Source: a bacterium
GTDB taxonomy: Bacteria; Planctomycetota; J058; JAJDCP01
Reading direction: 5' to 3'
Assembly: GCA_030428695.1 (NCBI GenBank)
Contig: JAUIEM010000413.1
Location: 1-8,732, forward strand
DNA length: 8,732 nt
Part shown: positions 6,468-8,732 of the stretch, piece by piece
How the letters are laid out: every line of letters starts with the position of its first letter
How positions within the stretch are numbered: the stretch's first letter is position 1
Notes under the pieces: model-generated
Told to the model about the DNA's origin: nothing
Databases searched by the model: none
What the model saw: only the letters and a program-made list of their open reading frames with translations
Program-made: the position numbers and the translations under genes

Positions 6468-7432
6468 AGCACAGCAACCACCATCCCCGCGGCCTCGACA
6501 CGGACACCGTGGCGAGGTCTCTTCTTTTGCCGGACGCGGCGACGGTGCTGAAGGTGTTCGGGACGCGGGACAAATACCTGCGGAAGATCGGAAGCAGCTT
6601 CGGGGTCCACTTCAGCCTGCGCGATGGCGAGCTGATGTTCGAGGGCGAGCGCGAGAGCGTCGGCCACGCCGAGCGGGTGCTGCGGCACCTGCTCGACATG
6701 GCCGACGCCGCCCAGGACATCGGCGAGGACACCGTCGAAAAGCTGGTCGCCGCGCACGCGCCGACCACGAAGCAGCTCTCCGACGGCATCAAGCTCAAGG
6801 GCTTCAAGGCGCGCACCGACGGGCAGAAGGTCTACCTGAAGAAGATGGCCGAGAACGCGATCGTCTTCTGCATCGGGCCCGCTGGCACCGGCAAGACCTA
6901 CCTCGCCGTCGTCAAGGCCGTGTCGCTGCTCAAGAAGGGGCAGATCGAGAAGATCGTGCTCGTGCGGCCCGCCGTCGAGGCCGGTGAGAAGCTCGGCTTC
7001 CTGCCCGGCGACCTGCAGGCCAAGGTGCACCCGTACCTGCGGCCGCTGTTCGCCGCCCTCTACGCGCTGCTCGGCTACGAGACCGCGCGGCGGCTGATCG
7101 AGCGCGAGGTGATCGAGATCATCCCGCTCGCCTACATGCGCGGGCAGACCCTCGAGAAGTCGTTCATCATCCTCGACGAGGGGCAGAACACGACCCGCGA
7201 GCAGATGAAGATGTTCCTGACGCGCATGGGCCAGGGTAGCAAGATCGTCGTGACCGGCGACGAGACGCAGATCGACCTGCGGCCGGCGGGGCGTTCGGGG
7301 CTGATCCACGCCCGCCAGCTGCTCGAGGGCATCGACGGCATCGGCGTGCAGCGCATGCGCCGGGCCGACATCGTCCGTCACAAGCTGGTCTGGAAGATCG
7401 TCGAGGCCTACACCCGCAACGAGGCGGAATGA
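6464..7432 (+). CDS. phoH: PhoH family ATPase
   Basis: A 322-residue cytoplasmic protein, the usual length for PhoH/YbeZ. The N-terminal 75 or so residues form the small KH-like nucleic-acid-binding region (around KVFGTRDKYLRKIG). The ATPase core has Walker A GPAGTGKT at 138-145 (K144) and Walker B FIILDEGQN with D238/E239, followed by the QMKMFLTRMG and VTGDETQIDL motifs characteristic of PhoH. The family is linked to RNA metabolism and is often found next to ybeY; its exact role is not settled. Start and coupling to cdsA are supported by the AAGGAG at 6451-6456. It ends one base before the ATG of the 7TM-HD gene, matching the common phoH-pgpH gene order. Confidence 0.96.
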   Translation: MKHSNHHPRGLDTDTVARSLLLPDAATVLKVFGTRDKYLRKIGSSFGVHFSLRDGELMFEGERESVGHAERVLRHLLDMADAAQDIGEDTVEKLVAAHAPTTKQLSDGIKLKGFKARTDGQKVYLKKMAENAIVFCIGPAGTGKTYLAVVKAVSLLKKGQIEKIVLVRPAVEAGEKLGFLPGDLQAKVHPYLRPLFAALYALLGYETARRLIEREVIEIIPLAYMRGQTLEKSFIILDEGQNTTREQMKMFLTRMGQGSKIVVTGDETQIDLRPAGRSGLIHARQLLEGIDGIGVQRMRRADIVRHKLVWKIVEAYTRNEAE

Positions 7433-7433
7433 G

Positions 7434-8492
7434 ATGGCCTCGATCCGGGTCCACAAGTCGCGCCGCTCGAAGATCCTGGGCCTGATCGAGGGACCGAAGA
7501 GCCCGACCGGGCAGCTCTGGCGGCAGCGCGGGCTCGCGATCGTCCAGGTCCTGTTCTTCGTCATCGTCAACCTCGGGCTGATCACGATCGGCTTCGAGGA
7601 CAAGCTCGCGCCGCCGCGCATGATCGGGCTGTTGCTGGTGTGCGTGATCCTCGGCGCCCTGCTCGCCGAGCTCGCCCGGCGCGAGAAGGCCGACGGGCGC
7701 AGCGTGTGGGGCTTCGGGGTGGCGGTGGTGCTGCCGCTGGTGATCCTGCGGCTCCTGACCCTGCTCGGGCTGCCCCGGCAGCTCGTGCCGACGCCGCTCC
7801 TGGCTGCCTGCTTCAGCATGATCTACGGGCCGCGCATCGCGATCGCCGGGATGGGCATCGCGAGCGTCAGCATGGCGGTCTTCGTCGACCTCGAGCTCGG
7901 CACCGGGCACCACATCGACTTCGCGATGGGGCTGGTCTCCTTCGTCGGGAGCGCCCTCGCCATCGCGGGCACCGAGCACATCAAGAGCCGCTACCAGCTG
8001 ATCCGGCTCGGCCTGTTCACCGGGGTGCTGCTCGCCTTCACCGAGGTCGTCGCGGCGATCTACACCGGCGGCCTCGACCTCGCGGCCCTCGGCAGCGACC
8101 CGACCGGGCTGGGCTGGAAGGTCACCCAGCAGCCCTTCCTCGCGTTCCTCAACGGGGTGCTGTTCGGCTACGTGCTGTTCGAGATCCTGCCCCTGCTCGA
8201 GAAGTTCTTCGGGGTGGTGCCCGAGGTGCGGCTGCTGAGCATCGGTGACCTCAACCAGCCCTTCTTCCGCCGCTTCCGCATCGAGGCGCCCGGCACCTTC
8301 CACCACAGCCAGATGGTCGGGGTGCTCGCCGAGGCGGCGGCGGACAGCGTCGGAGCGAACGCGCTGCTCGCGAAGGTCGGCGCCTACTACCACGACATCG
8401 GCAAGCTGTACCGGCCGGAGTACTTCACCGAGAACAACCTCGGCGGGCCGAACCGGCACGACAAGCTGACGCCGCAGATGAGCACGCGCTGA
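7434..8492 (+). pseudogene. PgpH-like 7TM-HD phosphodiesterase, truncated inside the HD domain
   Basis: The 352-residue frame starts at ATG 7434, one base after the phoH stop, with GAGG at 7421-7424. It has about seven hydrophobic segments between residues 33 and 265, then a cytoplasmic HD domain with H290/H291 (APGTFHHSQM) and H320-D321 (YYHDIGKL). This matches the PgpH family, which hydrolyses c-di-AMP. Two things are odd. The large extracellular 7TMR-HDED domain that normally follows the first helix is absent, leaving only about 12 residues. The HD domain also stops just after HDKLTPQMS, where relatives continue for roughly 150 residues; the bases beyond about 8484 match other families. 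The break therefore looks like a junction (assembly chimera or rearrangement) and the true gene may be intact in the organism. Family is confident; pseudogene status is not. Confidence 0.75.
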
Positions 8493-8599
8493 CCGTCGGC
8501 CGCGCTCTCCATGTGCACCGCCGCCTGCGCGGCGGCGCCCCACACCGCGTAGCGGAACGTGCGCAGGCCGACGACGGTGCCGACCACCTCGCCGCGATG
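8487..8599 (-). pseudogene. Fragment resembling a class III adenylate/guanylate cyclase domain
   Basis: Read on the minus strand, this stretch gives GEVVGTVVGLRTFRYAVWG, then AAAQAAVHMES and AADGQRVLI. That follows the C-terminal half of class III cyclase domains (GEVVxGVxG, FxYxxWG, then VNxAxRMES, then GxxxVS). The Asp-Thr-Val-Asn and Arg positions of the active form are replaced (AAAQ and His), so catalytic residues appear lost. Only about 37 residues are present. The frame beyond 8487 runs antisense through the HD gene, and upstream of 8599 it loses resemblance. Assignment is by motif pattern only. Confidence 0.5.
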
Positions 8600-8732
8600 T
8601 ACGGCCCGGTGATCTACCTGGCTCTGGTCTTGGTCTGGCGGCGACTCGAGGTGCGCTATGCAGCGCTGCTGGGCGGGCTAGTGGCTGGCGCCGTGATGAC
8701 GAAGTACACGATGGGCATCATGACGTTGCCCT
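8597..8732 (+). CDS. Fragment resembling a GT39/PMT-type membrane glycosyltransferase (3' end outside window)
   Basis: From ATG 8597 the frame stays open to the window edge (45 full codons): MYGPVIYLALVLVW, then a basic turn RRLEVRY, then AALLGGLVAGAVMTKYTMG and a closing LP. A helix, a short basic loop and then GLxAGxxxTKYT before a Leu-Pro is typical of the ArnT/PMT-type multi-membrane glycosyltransferases. It is too short to be certain. ATG 8597 has no ribosome site and is likely internal to a gene whose left part is missing. Codons such as TTG, CTA, GCA and CGA are rarer in the preceding genes. Confidence 0.4.
   Translation, partial: MYGPVIYLALVLVWRRLEVRYAALLGGLVAGAVMTKYTMGIMTLP

Noticed and set aside
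5220..7819. Long minus-strand frames opposite cdsA and phoH
   Set aside because: They are low-complexity shadows of well-recognised plus-strand genes with full motifs and ribosome sites.
8484..8600. A simple frameshift in the HD gene that could be repaired by shifting frame
   Set aside because: The alternative plus frame gives ALTVGRALHVHRR, which does not continue the HD domain, whereas the minus strand reads as a different protein family.

Overview
The window is very GC-rich bacterial DNA with strong G/C preference at third codon positions, tight gene spacing and GTG/TTG starts behind good Shine-Dalgarno sites. The CdsA signature variant (GG-LLD-VVD in place of the usual HGG-x-DR-x-D) and the cdsA-phoH-7TM/HD order suggest Planctomycetota or a similar GC-rich lineage such as Myxococcota. 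This is inference and not settled. All convincing genes up to about 8490 are on the + strand.

Region 1 (1-1912) is the 3' part of a large cell-wall hydrolase-like protein. It has the remains of an amidase_2 domain, then an M23/LytM-like domain split by a coiled coil and carrying altered metal ligands, then a conserved-looking C-terminal tail. Region 2 (1913-2050) is a short intergenic stretch with a 16-bp direct repeat. The second copy of that repeat supplies the -35 box of a good sigma70-type promoter.

Region 3 (2051-5230) is a two-gene unit: a secreted solute-binding-like protein followed 9 nt later by a membrane hybrid histidine kinase (sensor-HAMP-PAS-HisKA-HATPase-REC). The arrangement resembles binding-protein/hybrid-kinase sensory pairs such as LuxP/LuxQ or TorT/TorS. 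Region 4 (5218-5528) is a repeat mosaic of form A-B-B-A'-b'. Two 93-bp units differing at one base are flanked by two copies of a 35-bp block that includes the kinase stop codon. All these units fold into GC hairpins, and the first acts as a terminator-like hairpin straight after the kinase.

Region 5 (5529-8492) is a compact housekeeping operon with a near-consensus promoter: cdsA (CDP-diacylglycerol synthesis), phoH (ATPase; TTG start inside the cdsA stop) and a PgpH-like 7TM-HD protein, a family that degrades c-di-AMP. The last gene lacks the usual N-terminal extracellular domain and is cut off inside its HD domain.

Region 6 (about 8480-8732) does not continue the operon. It holds a short minus-strand fragment resembling the C-terminal part of a class III nucleotide cyclase, abutting a plus-strand fragment resembling a GT39/PMT-type membrane glycosyltransferase. 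Two changes of gene identity within about 120 bases suggest a chimeric assembly end or a rearrangement.
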